DNA of 64,000 nucleotides from Tissierellia bacterium (GCA_030538075.1 JAUNUQ010000008.1:1-64000); one strand, 5' to 3'; counted from the stretch's first letter, positions 16,812-25,927 are shown. Numbers and translations are program-made. Notes: generated from the letters alone by a model not told the origin.

Positions 16812-17900
16812 CTACTTCGGTTTGGCAAAGATCATCTTCCCAGCAGAGGTCTGTAATACGGAAGTGACCATAACATCGATCGTGCGACCAATATATCTTC
16901 GTCCATCTTCTACGACGATCATCGTACCATCGTCTAGATATCCAAGGCCCTGGTTTTGTTCCTTGCCGTCTTTGATGATGGTGACATTCATCTCCTCACC
17001 GGGAATGACCACCGGTTTGACGGCATTCGCTAAGGCATTGATATTGAGAACATTAATGCCGTGTACGCCGGCCACTTTGTTTAAATTAAAGTCGTTGGTG
17101 ATCACCTTGGCACCTAAATCCTTCGCCATGCTCAACAGCTTGGAATCGACCTCTTTGATCTCCTCATATGCGTCGTGCTTGATAATGACGCGGACATCCT
17201 TTTGTTCTTGGATCTCCTTCAAGATATCAAGGCCTCTACGCCCCTTCGCCCGTCTCAGATTGTCCGGTGAATCAGCGATATGTTGGAGCTCCTCCAAAAC
17301 AAAATTCGGGAGGACGATCGAACCCTCAATGAATCCTGCCCGAATAATATCAATAATCCTGCCGTCGATGATGACGGAGGTATCTAGTATTTTGAGATTC
17401 TCTTCTCGTTTCTTTCCTTGCGTCTCCTTTGCTTCCTGGGTAATCCGGTACCGTCCAACGGCGCCGAATAAGTCGTCCTTGCCCCTGAGGGAGAGCCGAA
17501 TGCCCAAATAACCCAATGCCACATAGAGCAGAATCGTCACCAAAGTGATCAATACCGGTCCCACGACGGGAATTTGGATATTTGATATGGGCTGGCTGAT
17601 CAAATAGGCGATGATCATTCCTAAGATCAAGCCCACAGTCCCAAAGAAGATATCCCTTGGGGGTACTGTTTCCAATTCCTTTTCGACCTTGAGGATGGCG
17701 TCGTTCACTCCTCTGAGGAATCGGGGGGATAAGAGATAAAATATAATGCCAAATAACAATCCGATTCCCACATAGACGGCCGTCATCAACATACCTGTTC
17801 CCAACTGGATCAATTCGAGTCTCGTGATCGCAACTACGATCAGTACTCCAATTACTGAACCTAGAAGCGCAAATACGAGCCGTAGCAGCTTCCTAATCAC
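16812..17900 (-). CDS. PIN/TRAM-domain membrane protein YacL
   Basis: A 362-aa protein with four transmembrane helices (about 5-145), a PIN nuclease-like domain (about 171-290) starting KILDTSVIIDGRI with acidic residues in EELQHIAD and VITNDFNLNKVA, and a C-terminal TRAM domain (about 300-360). The family is conserved next to ispD in Firmicutes; a role as membrane-bound RNase has been suggested, but its function is not settled. Cotranscribed with carD. Confidence 0.9.
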   Translation of the reverse strand: MIRKLLRLVFALLGSVIGVLIVVAITRLELIQLGTGMLMTAVYVGIGLLFGIIFYLLSPRFLRGVNDAILKVEKELETVPPRDIFFGTVGLILGMIIAYLISQPISNIQIPVVGPVLITLVTILLYVALGYLGIRLSLRGKDDLFGAVGRYRITQEAKETQGKKREENLKILDTSVIIDGRIIDIIRAGFIEGSIVLPNFVLEELQHIADSPDNLRRAKGRRGLDILKEIQEQKDVRVIIKHDAYEEIKEVDSKLLSMAKDLGAKVITNDFNLNKVAGVHGINVLNINALANAVKPVVIPGEEMNVTIIKDGKEQNQGLGYLDDGTMIVVEDGRRYIGRTIDVMVTSVLQTSAGKMIFAKPK

Positions 17901-17915
17901 AATAGTACCTCCTGA

Positions 17916-18401
17916 TTATAAAAAATTGTAGATCGCCTCATCAATTAGCTTCTCAGCTGAATCGGCGTCTGTGTCCTTTGCAATGGCAAATTCGGAGATC
18001 AACATCTTTTTTGCCGAATTTAACATCTTCTTCTCGCCGGTGGACAGGCCCTTATCATGTTCGCGAATGGCGAGATTTCGCACCACTCTGGCAATCTCAA
18101 ATACGTCGCCACTCTTGATCTTTTCGAGATTTTCCCGATAGCGAACAGACCAGTTCTCAGGCATTTCTGTACTCTTACCCTCCAAAATGGCAATCACCGG
18201 TTGTAGCTCCTCCCAATTATACACCTTCCTGATCCCGATCTCTTCCATTTTATCAATTGGTACAGAAATCTTAATATTTCCAATGGGCATCACAAAGATA
18301 TAGTACTCTTTCATCTCCCCTAGTATTTCTTTTCTCTCAACGCCGAGGATCGTACCGGCTCCATGCAGCGGATAAACAACCTTGTCACCAATATCAAACA
18401 T
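17916..18401 (-). CDS. CarD/CdnL-family transcription factor
   Basis: A 161-aa RNA-polymerase-binding regulator: an N-terminal CarD_TRCF RID domain (about 1-65, FDIGDKVVYPLHGAGTILGVERKE) that would contact the beta subunit, and a helical C-terminal DNA-binding domain (about 75-160, with WSVRYRENLEKIKSGD, EIARVVRNL and LSTGEKKMLNSAKKML). It helps polymerase open promoters, notably of rRNA. It heads an operon with yacL, ispD, ispF and probably metK under a near-consensus promoter. Confidence 0.93.
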   Translation of the reverse strand: MFDIGDKVVYPLHGAGTILGVERKEILGEMKEYYIFVMPIGNIKISVPIDKMEEIGIRKVYNWEELQPVIAILEGKSTEMPENWSVRYRENLEKIKSGDVFEIARVVRNLAIREHDKGLSTGEKKMLNSAKKMLISEFAIAKDTDADSAEKLIDEAIYNFL

Positions 18402-18463
18402 GCTCCCTCCTAAATTAAGCCTACTTTGATTATAATCGACTTCTTAGGATTAGTAAAGTTTAC

Positions 18464-18493
18464 ATTATATACAATAGAGCCCTGTTGTGTCAA
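18464..18493 (-). promoter_or_regulatory. carD operon promoter
   Basis: TTGACA (18493-18488) and TATAAT (18469-18464), both perfect consensus, with an 18-bp spacer, about 65 bp before the carD start. Confidence 0.9.
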
Positions 18494-18522
18494 TATAAAA
18501 TGGTTGGATTTGAAAATTATTT

Positions 18523-19884
18523 CTAATCGAAGATATCTCGTAGCACATCCGATAGGTGAATATGCCGCAGTACTTTCATTCCGTTCACAGACTCTATTTC
18601 CTTAGAACTCCCTGCGGCGATATAAGCCCTGGTGTATCCATTTCTGGAGAGCTCTGCTAGACGCTGATCAATCTGTTTAACCGGTTTTAACTCGCCTGTG
18701 AGGCCCACTTCTGCTACAAATGCGAATTGCGAGTCGATGGGCTGGTCATAGCAGGAGGAAGCGATGCTCATAATGACTGCCAAATCACTATCTCTCTCTC
18801 GCAGACTCAGACCGCCGATCGTCTTGATGATCACATTTTTATCATATAATTTTAGCCCTGCCCTCTGTTCGAGGATGGCCACTAGGGTGTTAAGCTGATC
18901 CTTTCTAAGACTGTCGCCGATCCGGCTCGGATAAGCCCCAAAGCTCATGGATACGAGACTTTCGATCTCCACTGCGATGAAACGGCTTCCCTCCCGCACC
19001 AGTGCTGTAGCGGAACCAGTCACGGGATCTTTTCGCTCCTGTACAAATTCCCTCGAAGGGTTTTCAATTTGCTTAATTCCATCTTCCTGCATTCGGAAGA
19101 GCCCGATTTCACCAGTGCGGCCAAATCGGTTCTTCATGCTCGTCAGAACCCGCAGGTCATCTCCCTCTGTCACTTCCAGCAGCAATACCGTATCCACCAT
19201 ATGCTCCAGAGTTCGAAGCCCAGCCATGGAATCCGTCTTCGTCATATGGCCGACGAGGATCACTGCGCGCTTTTCCTCTCCTGACTTGGCGATGTCCACC
19301 ATTCGAGAGCAGCATTCCACAGTTTGCGTGGGGCTACCCGGTCGAGACTCCGCCTCTTGCGAAACCATGGTCTGTAGGCTGTCCAAAAAGATCACATGGG
19401 GCTGAATACGGCGAATCGCCTCTTCCCCCTCCTCCAATTGCGAGGTGGATATCAGCCATATGTCCGTTGGTATCTCCTCCATAATGCGAAGGGCACGATC
19501 TTTGATTTGTGACTCGCTCTCTTCACCAGTGATATAGAGCACCACAAGCCCCATCTTAGCAAAAGCCTGCGCCAATTCCAGAAGCAGGGTCGATTTTCCA
19601 GCCCCTGGAATCGCCGTCAAGATGCTGACGCTGTCCCGAACCAGCCCACCACCAACGACTCGGTCAAACTCGGAAATACCGCTCTGAATTCGTTCTCCAG
19701 AGTTCACTTCCACTTCCAATAGTCGGATCGCCTGCTGATAATTCCTCTTGTCCGTCTTTTTCTTGCCTTGGGTTAGGACCTCTTCCACAACACTGCCCCA
19801 AGTATCACAGTGGGGACATTTACCTGCCCAACCCAACAGTTCCTGTCCACAGGCATTGCATCGATACACCCGTTTTTGTTTCAT
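18523..19884 (-). CDS. radA: DNA repair protein RadA
   Basis: RadA (Sms) is a RecA-like ATPase with a helicase role in branch migration. It has a Cys4 zinc finger (CNACGQE, CPHCDTWG), Walker A AIPGAGKSTLL (about 93-103), the RadA signature KNRFG (about 255) and a C-terminal Lon-like substrate domain (SDLAVIMSIASS). The ATG at 19896 overlaps the GGAGGTG site, so ATG 19884 is the start, giving 453 aa. In many Firmicutes disA follows radA; here carD follows instead. Confidence 0.97.
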   Translation of the reverse strand: MKQKRVYRCNACGQELLGWAGKCPHCDTWGSVVEEVLTQGKKKTDKRNYQQAIRLLEVEVNSGERIQSGISEFDRVVGGGLVRDSVSILTAIPGAGKSTLLLELAQAFAKMGLVVLYITGEESESQIKDRALRIMEEIPTDIWLISTSQLEEGEEAIRRIQPHVIFLDSLQTMVSQEAESRPGSPTQTVECCSRMVDIAKSGEEKRAVILVGHMTKTDSMAGLRTLEHMVDTVLLLEVTEGDDLRVLTSMKNRFGRTGEIGLFRMQEDGIKQIENPSREFVQERKDPVTGSATALVREGSRFIAVEIESLVSMSFGAYPSRIGDSLRKDQLNTLVAILEQRAGLKLYDKNVIIKTIGGLSLRERDSDLAVIMSIASSCYDQPIDSQFAFVAEVGLTGELKPVKQIDQRLAELSRNGYTRAYIAAGSSKEIESVNGMKVLRHIHLSDVLRDIFD

Positions 19885-20002
19885 CTGCACCTCCATCTTA
19901 ATCGAATCCTGTGAGCTAATTATGTATATACTCTTACTATTTCCCTACAATACTGGGATAACTATGGATGACCAGGGAAATCCGTCTATGATCCACGACG
20001 CA

Positions 20003-20065
20003 GTAAAAGAATATCTGACTCCATCTGCTTGTCTTTCCTTGAAGGAGTCAGATATTCTACTTTAC
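20003..20065 (-). terminator. clpC terminator, copy 1 of a repeated palindromic element
   Basis: A perfect 15-bp stem, AGAATATCTGACTCC with GGAGTCAGATATTCT, extends after a 2-nt bulge by GTAAA/TTTAC. On the minus strand it is followed by TTTTAC and ends the clpC operon. The outer stem and flanks (TCACTGCG 24 bp from GATATT) recur at 25928-26049. Confidence 0.8.
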
Positions 20066-20116
20066 CATGGGTAATCACTGCGAAAAATCGAAGCGATTCA
20101 ATGATTCTGTATTGAC

Positions 20117-22546
20117 TTAGACCAGTTCTAAAGATTCCTTGGTAAATCCAACCTTCTCATCCTTTACTTCAATGGAGATCCGATCGCTCTTTTCCAAGTT
20201 CCCCTTTAGTATTTCTTCCGTCAACAGATCTTCGATATTCGTTCGGATATATCTTTCGATCGGTCGAGCGCCATATTGTTTATCATATCCATTATTTGCA
20301 ATATAGTCTACTAAATCTTGTGTGAAGGTCACTTCGACGCCAACCTCCTGCAACCGCAAGGTCATCTTGTCCAGTAGGAGTTTGGAGATCCCTCGAATCA
20401 TCTCATTGTTCAGGCTATTGAACACGATGATATCATCGAGTCGATTTAAAAACTCCGGACGGAAGGTGCGCTTGAGTTCTTCATTCACAATGCTGACAAT
20501 CCGGTCGTATTCGTTTTTATCCTCATTGGATTGGGCGGCAAAGCCCAGAGTTGCCTTAGCGTCGAGCATCGACGCTCCCACATTGGAAGTCATCACGATG
20601 ACGGTGTTTTTGAAATTGATGACCTTTCCCTTGGAATCCGTTAACCTGCCATCGTCTAAGATCTGCAGGAGCATATTGAAGACATCGGGATGGGCTTTTT
20701 CCACTTCATCGAATAATACGACGGAATAGGGTTTTTGCCTGACGGCCTCAGTGAGATGACCACCCTCTCCATAACCCACATATCCCGGAGGAGAACCGAT
20801 CAGCTTCGACACGGAATGCTTTTCCATGTATTCACTCATATCGATTCGCACCATGGCATCGGCATCATTGAATAGGACCTCAGCTAAGGACTTCGCCAGA
20901 TAGGTCTTGCCGACTCCAGTTGGGCCCACGAAGATGAAGCTGCCCACTGGCTTTTGTGGATCTTTAATACCCACTCTCGCCCGCTTGATCGCACGGGAGA
21001 TCGCATCTACGGCATCATCCTGTCCCACGACCTTCTCCTTCAGCAGAATATCCAGGTTCAGATATTTTTCTGTCTCTTCCTCCGACATCTTCGTCACCGG
21101 TACACCGCTCCAGTCGGAGACGATCTTTGCAATTTCATCAAAACCCACGCTCATCTGGCTATTGCTACGTGAGGTGGACCACTTGTTCTTCTCCACTTCG
21201 AGCTCTTCCTTCAGCGTCTTCAGCTCATCTCGGAAAAGGGCTGCCTGCTCAAAGTTCTGCAGAGTGATCGCCTGCTCTTTCTTCTGGTTGACCTGTTCAA
21301 TTTCCTCTTCTAGAGCTCTCAGGTCAACGGGGGGCACAAAGCCCTTTACCCGCAGCATGGAAGCCGCTTCATCGATCAGGTCAATGGCCTTGTCTGGGAG
21401 AAAGCGATCTGTCAAATAGCGATGGGACAGCTCGGAGGCTGCTAGTATCGCCTCGTCGGAAATGGAGACCTTGTGATGAGCTTCATATCGGTCTCGTAGC
21501 CCCTTTAGGATGGTCACTGTATCTTCCACATTGGGCTCCTCCACCTTGATTGGCTGAAGTCTGCGCTCCAATGCCGCATCTTTCTCAATATTCTTGCGGT
21601 AATCGTCGATGGTCGTCGCTCCGATAATTTGCAGCTCCCCCCTGGCCATAGCGGGTTTCAACAAGGTGGCGGCATCCGTCGCCCCCTCGGCTTTGCCAGC
21701 GCCGACGATGGTGTGGAATTCGTCGATAAAGAGGATGACATTCTTCATAGTTCGAAGCTCCTCCATGACCCCTTTCATCTTCTCTTCAAATTCACCGCGG
21801 TATTTGGTACCCGCCACCATGGAGCCCATATCCAGGCTCAAAATGGTGTAATCCTTGATGATCTCCGGTACATTTCCCTCGACGATGCGCTGAGCTAAAC
21901 CCTCTGCAATGGCCGTTTTTCCAACGCCAGGCTCACCGATCAGAACGGGATTGTTCTTGGTCCTGCGCAGGAGCACCTGAATAATTCTCTCGATCTCCTC
22001 TTCCCTGCCCACGACGGGATCGATCTTGCCATCCTTTGCAAGGGCGTTCAAATTTCGCGAGCAGGAGGCCAAAACGCCCTTCTCCTCTGCCTTTGAATTC
22101 ATCTCCCCGGTAGAGTTCGCTCCCCCGATCTCCTCGATGATCTTGTCATAGATGACGCTATTGCTGATACCGCACATCGTCAGGAGGGCCGTTGAAAAAG
22201 CTTCCGTATCGCCTAGGAGGGACAAGAGCACATGCTCGGATCCCACATAATTATGGCCCAATTTTTTAGCGACTTCCCGACTGTTCTCTAGGATCTGCTT
22301 CACCCTTGGCGTCAATCCCCTAGGTGGAATGGTCGCATCCCCCATGCCGATATTGGAGATCATTAAACTCCGTATTTTCTCGTAATCGACGCCGACCTCA
22401 ATCATCGCCAGCTTGTCAATTCCGTCATTATTCAGATGGGCTAATAGCAGATGTTCTGTCCCAATATAGTCATGTTTCATCTTAAATGCCTCCATCGCAG
22501 CTATGCGCAGGAGATTGTCGATACTACCAGCATTTCTCTTATCCAT
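20117..22546 (-). CDS. clpC: ATP-dependent unfoldase ClpC
   Basis: ClpC is the HSP100 partner of ClpP that unfolds proteins, including arginine-phosphorylated ones marked by McsB. The 809-aa protein has two Clp N repeats (1-145), AAA1 with Walker A GEPGVGKT (about 205), a UVR-like middle region (LQNFEQAALFRDELKTLKEE, about 430-450), AAA2 with GPTGVGKT (about 545) and a C-terminal D2-small domain. Length and architecture are typical. The start overlaps the end of mcsB by 8 bp. Last gene of the ctsR operon. Confidence 0.98.
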   Translation of the reverse strand: MDKRNAGSIDNLLRIAAMEAFKMKHDYIGTEHLLLAHLNNDGIDKLAMIEVGVDYEKIRSLMISNIGMGDATIPPRGLTPRVKQILENSREVAKKLGHNYVGSEHVLLSLLGDTEAFSTALLTMCGISNSVIYDKIIEEIGGANSTGEMNSKAEEKGVLASCSRNLNALAKDGKIDPVVGREEEIERIIQVLLRRTKNNPVLIGEPGVGKTAIAEGLAQRIVEGNVPEIIKDYTILSLDMGSMVAGTKYRGEFEEKMKGVMEELRTMKNVILFIDEFHTIVGAGKAEGATDAATLLKPAMARGELQIIGATTIDDYRKNIEKDAALERRLQPIKVEEPNVEDTVTILKGLRDRYEAHHKVSISDEAILAASELSHRYLTDRFLPDKAIDLIDEAASMLRVKGFVPPVDLRALEEEIEQVNQKKEQAITLQNFEQAALFRDELKTLKEELEVEKNKWSTSRSNSQMSVGFDEIAKIVSDWSGVPVTKMSEEETEKYLNLDILLKEKVVGQDDAVDAISRAIKRARVGIKDPQKPVGSFIFVGPTGVGKTYLAKSLAEVLFNDADAMVRIDMSEYMEKHSVSKLIGSPPGYVGYGEGGHLTEAVRQKPYSVVLFDEVEKAHPDVFNMLLQILDDGRLTDSKGKVINFKNTVIVMTSNVGASMLDAKATLGFAAQSNEDKNEYDRIVSIVNEELKRTFRPEFLNRLDDIIVFNSLNNEMIRGISKLLLDKMTLRLQEVGVEVTFTQDLVDYIANNGYDKQYGARPIERYIRTNIEDLLTEEILKGNLEKSDRISIEVKDEKVGFTKESLELV

Positions 22547-23570
22547 CTAAATCCACCTCCTTGAAAAATTCATTGATATACATAGATCGTAGCTGGTTTT
22601 CCTCCAGCTCCAATCCCTTGATTTGTCCATATTTGATCATATTGTGTTTTTGCACATTAAAAAATAGATCCGTAATCCTCTTGAGGGATATCTTCTCCAG
22701 TAAACCTAAGGAAATTCCCACTCGAAGCAGTGAAATACAGGCCATCGCCTCTTCCTGGGAGATCAATTTCGCATATTTCAAAATCCCCAGAGAACGGCTT
22801 ACCTGATCTTCGAGCATCGGCCTGTAATGGGTTAAAAAGCTCCTACGCAATTCCCTCTCTTTTGCAACGATATGCTTCACATAGCGGTTGAGTTTGATTA
22901 TGGAATTTCGTTCACTCGGTCCCAGAGTCTTTTGATTTGAGATCTGATACATCTCACCGAGAGCCATACTGCCTTCGCCGTTTAAACCTCGTACGATCAA
23001 GCCCACCTTACCTAGGGAGTCCTCCAGCCCAGGAAATAAGCCGGAGTATTTGATAGAGGGTAAATGGAGCATCACAGATGCCCTGAGCCCCGTTCCCGTA
23101 TTCGTCGGACAGGATGTCAAATATCCGAACTCCGGATGAAAGGAAAAGTCCAGTTCCTCCTCAAGGGAGTCCATCAATCCCTTCGCCTGCTCAAATAGTT
23201 CAATGCCAGGCATGCCAGGCCAAAGGGCCTGCATCCGAATATGGTCCTCCTCATTGATCATGATATTAAAATTCTCGTCCTCGCTCAGACAAAAAGAAGA
23301 AAACGCGCGATTCTGTATCAGTTCTGGACTGATCAAATGATTTTCCATCAACACCTTCGCATCTTCTCCGAGGTCTTCCGTCCGAAAATGCCGATAGATT
23401 CCAGGGAATTTCGTATCTATTACTCGGACGATTCTCTCTTCGACAATCTGGGCTTCATCCTGATCCAATGCCCCTGGGAATCGATGACCTTGGAGATTTC
23501 TGGCCAATCGCACACGGCTGCTGACGACGATATCCTCTTCCTCCGCTATTCTATTCCTCCACTTGCTCAT
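22539..23570 (-). CDS. mcsB: Protein-arginine kinase McsB
   Basis: McsB phosphorylates arginines on target proteins (including CtsR) and so marks them for ClpCP. It belongs to the ATP:guanido phosphotransferase family; VVSSRVRLARNL near residue 25, the nucleotide-binding arginines and CPTNTGTGLRASVMLHLP (about 165-182) are seen. Upstream frame extends to 23654, but GAGGTG 6 nt before ATG 23570 sets the start (343 aa). It overlaps mcsA by 20 bp. Confidence 0.97.
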   Translation of the reverse strand: MSKWRNRIAEEEDIVVSSRVRLARNLQGHRFPGALDQDEAQIVEERIVRVIDTKFPGIYRHFRTEDLGEDAKVLMENHLISPELIQNRAFSSFCLSEDENFNIMINEEDHIRMQALWPGMPGIELFEQAKGLMDSLEEELDFSFHPEFGYLTSCPTNTGTGLRASVMLHLPSIKYSGLFPGLEDSLGKVGLIVRGLNGEGSMALGEMYQISNQKTLGPSERNSIIKLNRYVKHIVAKERELRRSFLTHYRPMLEDQVSRSLGILKYAKLISQEEAMACISLLRVGISLGLLEKISLKRITDLFFNVQKHNMIKYGQIKGLELEENQLRSMYINEFFKEVDLDG

Positions 23571-24111
23571 GGCTGACACCTCTTTCCTGAAGCAGTTTCT
23601 CCTTCTTGTCTTGCAGGAGGAGAAGTTCATCGCGGATCGTAGCGGCCTTCTCATATTCCTCGGTAAAGATCACCGCCTCCAGGGCCGCTTTTTGACTTGA
23701 TATCTCCTTCTCCAGATCCATAACCTCACGATAGTCCTGTGGGACTAAACCATGATGCTGCGTCGCACTATGGGTTGATTGGAGGATCTTCTTCACTTCA
23801 TCATAAAAACTGCTATAGCATTGTTCGCAGCCGAATTTGCCCTTCTTAATAATATCCTTCATACTATAACCGCAGCCAGTGCATTTAATGGAGTCATCCA
23901 CTTGATCGAACTCCTCCGACATCACACCTCCGAGAAGTTCTGATAACACGTCATCAAAGAGCTTAGGCTGTCCATTTTGCACGAAGAGTCCCATCTGCTC
24001 CTGTAGGATCTTCATATAACAGGAATGGCATAGGTTCATTGTAAATTCCTTCATCCCAGCAGTCACCGTTATTTCGATGGACGCGTCCTGGGTGCATCGG
24101 TCACATTTCAT
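23551..24111 (-). CDS. mcsA: McsB activator McsA
   Basis: McsA is the zinc-binding activator of McsB. The 186-aa protein carries four CxxC pairs (CDRC at 3-6, CHSC, CTGC, CEQC), forming two zinc modules, and a C-terminal UVR domain (about 136-172; DLEKEISSQKAALEAVIFTE). Position between ctsR and mcsB is standard. It is also a thiol/heavy-metal stress sensor in related species. Confidence 0.96.
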   Translation of the reverse strand: MKCDRCTQDASIEITVTAGMKEFTMNLCHSCYMKILQEQMGLFVQNGQPKLFDDVLSELLGGVMSEEFDQVDDSIKCTGCGYSMKDIIKKGKFGCEQCYSSFYDEVKKILQSTHSATQHHGLVPQDYREVMDLEKEISSQKAALEAVIFTEEYEKAATIRDELLLLQDKKEKLLQERGVSHEQVEE

Positions 24112-24137
24112 AATTCACTCCAATCTCTGTAATCTAA

Positions 24138-24596
24138 CTAGCGTAACAGCGCCAAGATCATATTCTTCAATATATCACTGCGCAGTGTATTGCGATCTGT
24201 CCCATTGACTTTACTCAGAGTACTGTCCTCGAGAGCATGGGTCATAATCAATGCCTCACGCTCGCTGATGACCTCTTCCTCCAATAGACTGTCTACGATC
24301 AAAATTGCCTTATTCTTAGTAATGGTATCTCCGATTGTATCCTCTAGGAGGACCTGCACGAATTCCTTAGAGTCAAAGGTAACCTTTACTATCTTTACAT
24401 ACCCAGATCCGCCCCTTCTACTCTCAATAAAATAGCCTTTATAAGGAGTAAAACGGGTGGACAGGACATAGTTGATCTGGGAGGGGGCGCATCCAAAGTG
24501 CTCAGCAAGCTCATTCCTGCGGATCTCTATATGCCCTTCGCTCTCCTCCAACAGGGACTTTAAAAATCGTTCAATATGGTTCGTAAGACCACTCAT
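24138..24596 (-). CDS. ctsR: Heat-shock repressor CtsR
   Basis: CtsR represses clp genes until heat or protein stress. The 152-aa protein has the N-terminal winged helix-turn-helix (HFGCAPSQINYVLSTRFTPYKGYFIESRRGGSGYVKI, about 29-65, with the glycine-rich thermosensing wing) and a C-terminal dimerisation/McsB-interaction domain. First gene of ctsR-mcsA-mcsB-clpC; a CtsR box lies just upstream, so the operon is autoregulated. Confidence 0.97.
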   Translation of the reverse strand: MSGLTNHIERFLKSLLEESEGHIEIRRNELAEHFGCAPSQINYVLSTRFTPYKGYFIESRRGGSGYVKIVKVTFDSKEFVQVLLEDTIGDTITKNKAILIVDSLLEEEVISEREALIMTHALEDSTLSKVNGTDRNTLRSDILKNMILALLR

Positions 24597-24616
24597 CCAA
24601 TCCCTCCGTTTCTAAC

Positions 24617-24633
24617 TTTGACTTACTTTGACT
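24617..24633 (-). promoter_or_regulatory. CtsR operator
   Basis: On the minus strand AGTCAAA-GTA-AGTCAAA, a direct heptad repeat with 3-nt spacer that matches the CtsR consensus (RGTCAAA-NAN-RGTCAAA) apart from the first base of each half. It lies between the promoter and ctsR. A further GTCAAA (24640-24645, plus strand) and a perfect AAATGACTCT/AGAGTCATTT palindrome (24647-24670) stand between it and the -10. Confidence 0.88.
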
Positions 24634-24672
24634 TATAGAGTCAAATAAATGACTCTCTTCAGAGTCATTTAT

Positions 24673-24701
24673 ATTATACCATGATTATATGATTCATACA
24701 A
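24673..24701 (-). promoter_or_regulatory. ctsR operon promoter
   Basis: TTGTAT (24701-24696) and TATAAT (24678-24673) with 17-bp spacer and an extended TGG before the -10, minus strand. Confidence 0.85.
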
Positions 24702-24727
24702 TATATTCAAAGTAATATTGAAAAGAT

Positions 24728-25720
24728 CTATGCCATTGCATCTCTTCTTCGGTTGACCAGCCACATGATCAGATAGATGAAGATCCCCACCAGTATGACC
24801 AATCCGATTCCGAAGGGATGGGAAATGAACTCGACGAAGTCACCCATATTCGCCACACGATAGGTGGCGATCCCCGTCACTGCGACGGCATCGATGATCA
24901 CAGCTTGTTCGTTATTCATCTTCTTCTTGATCTCGTATCGCTCATTGTCCAGGATTCTCGTGATCCAACCAGTGATCACCGCGTTGCTACTCTTCGATTC
25001 ATAGGTGATCAAATCACCCACTTGTAGCTGTTCTGGCGGGATCGCCTTGACGATGATGGCGTCATTGCGCTGAATCGTCGGACTCATGCTATCTTCGCCG
25101 ATGATATACATCTTATATCCCATAAAGCTGGGCTCTTCATTTCGCACGAAGGAAATCGCATTGATGATGACCACAGTGGTCATGACCAATACAAATGCCA
25201 AGAAGATCAGATTGCCCAAGCAGCCAAACAGTCGGCCAAATATGCCAGGTCCAGATCGAGTAGAGGACTTCATCGCCGTTGAAGCTGTGACTTGGCCAGT
25301 GTTTTGTGTGGAAATCTCCTCCAGCTCTCTGGCTACTTGATCGCCATCAATGTATTCGGTCACCCCGTCGATGGGATATGCAATTTCACCTTCTTCAAAA
25401 TCCACTCCCTCATCTGCTAGGATCGGCTCTTGAATGAATTCACTTGGGATCGGATCCTCTTGCGGCTGTAGGGGGCTTTCAGGCTCCTCAATATCTTTAG
25501 GGAGTTCGTCGGCAAGGCCTTGGTGCAGCTTCGTAGCCATCGGGTCTGCGTCTTGCGCGCTCTCCATGGGCCCTTCGAGAACCGGATCCTCCGAACCGTC
25601 CAGCTGTTGTGTCGGGATTTCCTCCTGATCATCTGCCTCGAGATTCTCTACCTGTTTCAACAATTCCTCATAGGAATTGTCTACAATTTCTTCTTGCTCT
25701 TTCTTTTTCTTCCAAAACAT
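24728..25720 (-). CDS. Signal-peptidase-I-like protein, probably inactive, with acidic N-terminal domain
   Basis: A 330-aa membrane protein. Residues 1-150 are cytoplasmic, acidic and low-complexity (Glu/Pro/Gln rich). One transmembrane helix (about 167-190) is followed by an S26-like peptidase fold (about 195-295) and a second helix near 303-323. The serine motif GEDSMSPTI and GDLITYES are kept, but the family's T-H-R-(I/V) reads ITRI and KGDAN reads KKMNN, so the catalytic His and Asp of SipW/S26B enzymes seem absent. GGTGGTGAT before ATG 25720 fixes the start rather than the ATG at 25756. Function unknown. Confidence 0.75.
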   Translation of the reverse strand: MFWKKKKEQEEIVDNSYEELLKQVENLEADDQEEIPTQQLDGSEDPVLEGPMESAQDADPMATKLHQGLADELPKDIEEPESPLQPQEDPIPSEFIQEPILADEGVDFEEGEIAYPIDGVTEYIDGDQVARELEEISTQNTGQVTASTAMKSSTRSGPGIFGRLFGCLGNLIFLAFVLVMTTVVIINAISFVRNEEPSFMGYKMYIIGEDSMSPTIQRNDAIIVKAIPPEQLQVGDLITYESKSSNAVITGWITRILDNERYEIKKKMNNEQAVIIDAVAVTGIATYRVANMGDFVEFISHPFGIGLVILVGIFIYLIMWLVNRRRDAMA

Positions 25721-25797
25721 AGTATCACCACCATATGGAGTATTCTGGAATCCCATTGATCTATATGATAAATACTCTATTCAATCATTCCATGCTT

Positions 25798-25803
25798 ATT
25801 ATA
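25798..25803 (-). promoter_or_regulatory. -10 box for the signal-peptidase-like gene
   Basis: TATAAT on the minus strand, about 78 bp before the ATG; the -35 is weak. The 365-bp gap 25721-26085 otherwise holds the repeat element at 25891-26049 and a CAAGACGA/TCGTCTTG hairpin (25898-25921). Confidence 0.45.
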
Positions 25804-25927
25804 TCATACAATGAAATTGCGTTGGAGTAAAGTCAGTATGCGGAGAATTCGTCTCCACAGGGACTGTATGGGGTTTTGATCAGGGGGATGGTCTATGCAA
25901 GACGATGGAGATCTCGTCTTGCTAAAA

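Noticed and set aside
16822..17511. Plus-strand 229-aa reading frame opposite yacL
   Set aside because: Long only because it is antisense to a conserved gene; Ser/Pro-rich shadow composition and no ribosome site.
19748..20074. Plus-strand 108-aa reading frame across the radA start and the clpC terminator
   Set aside because: It overlaps radA and includes a palindromic terminator element; no Shine-Dalgarno site, composition unlike a protein.
24877..24895. A third TCACTGCG copy of the palindromic element
   Set aside because: It lies in the coding sequence of the signal-peptidase-like gene with none of the flanking palindrome; chance match.
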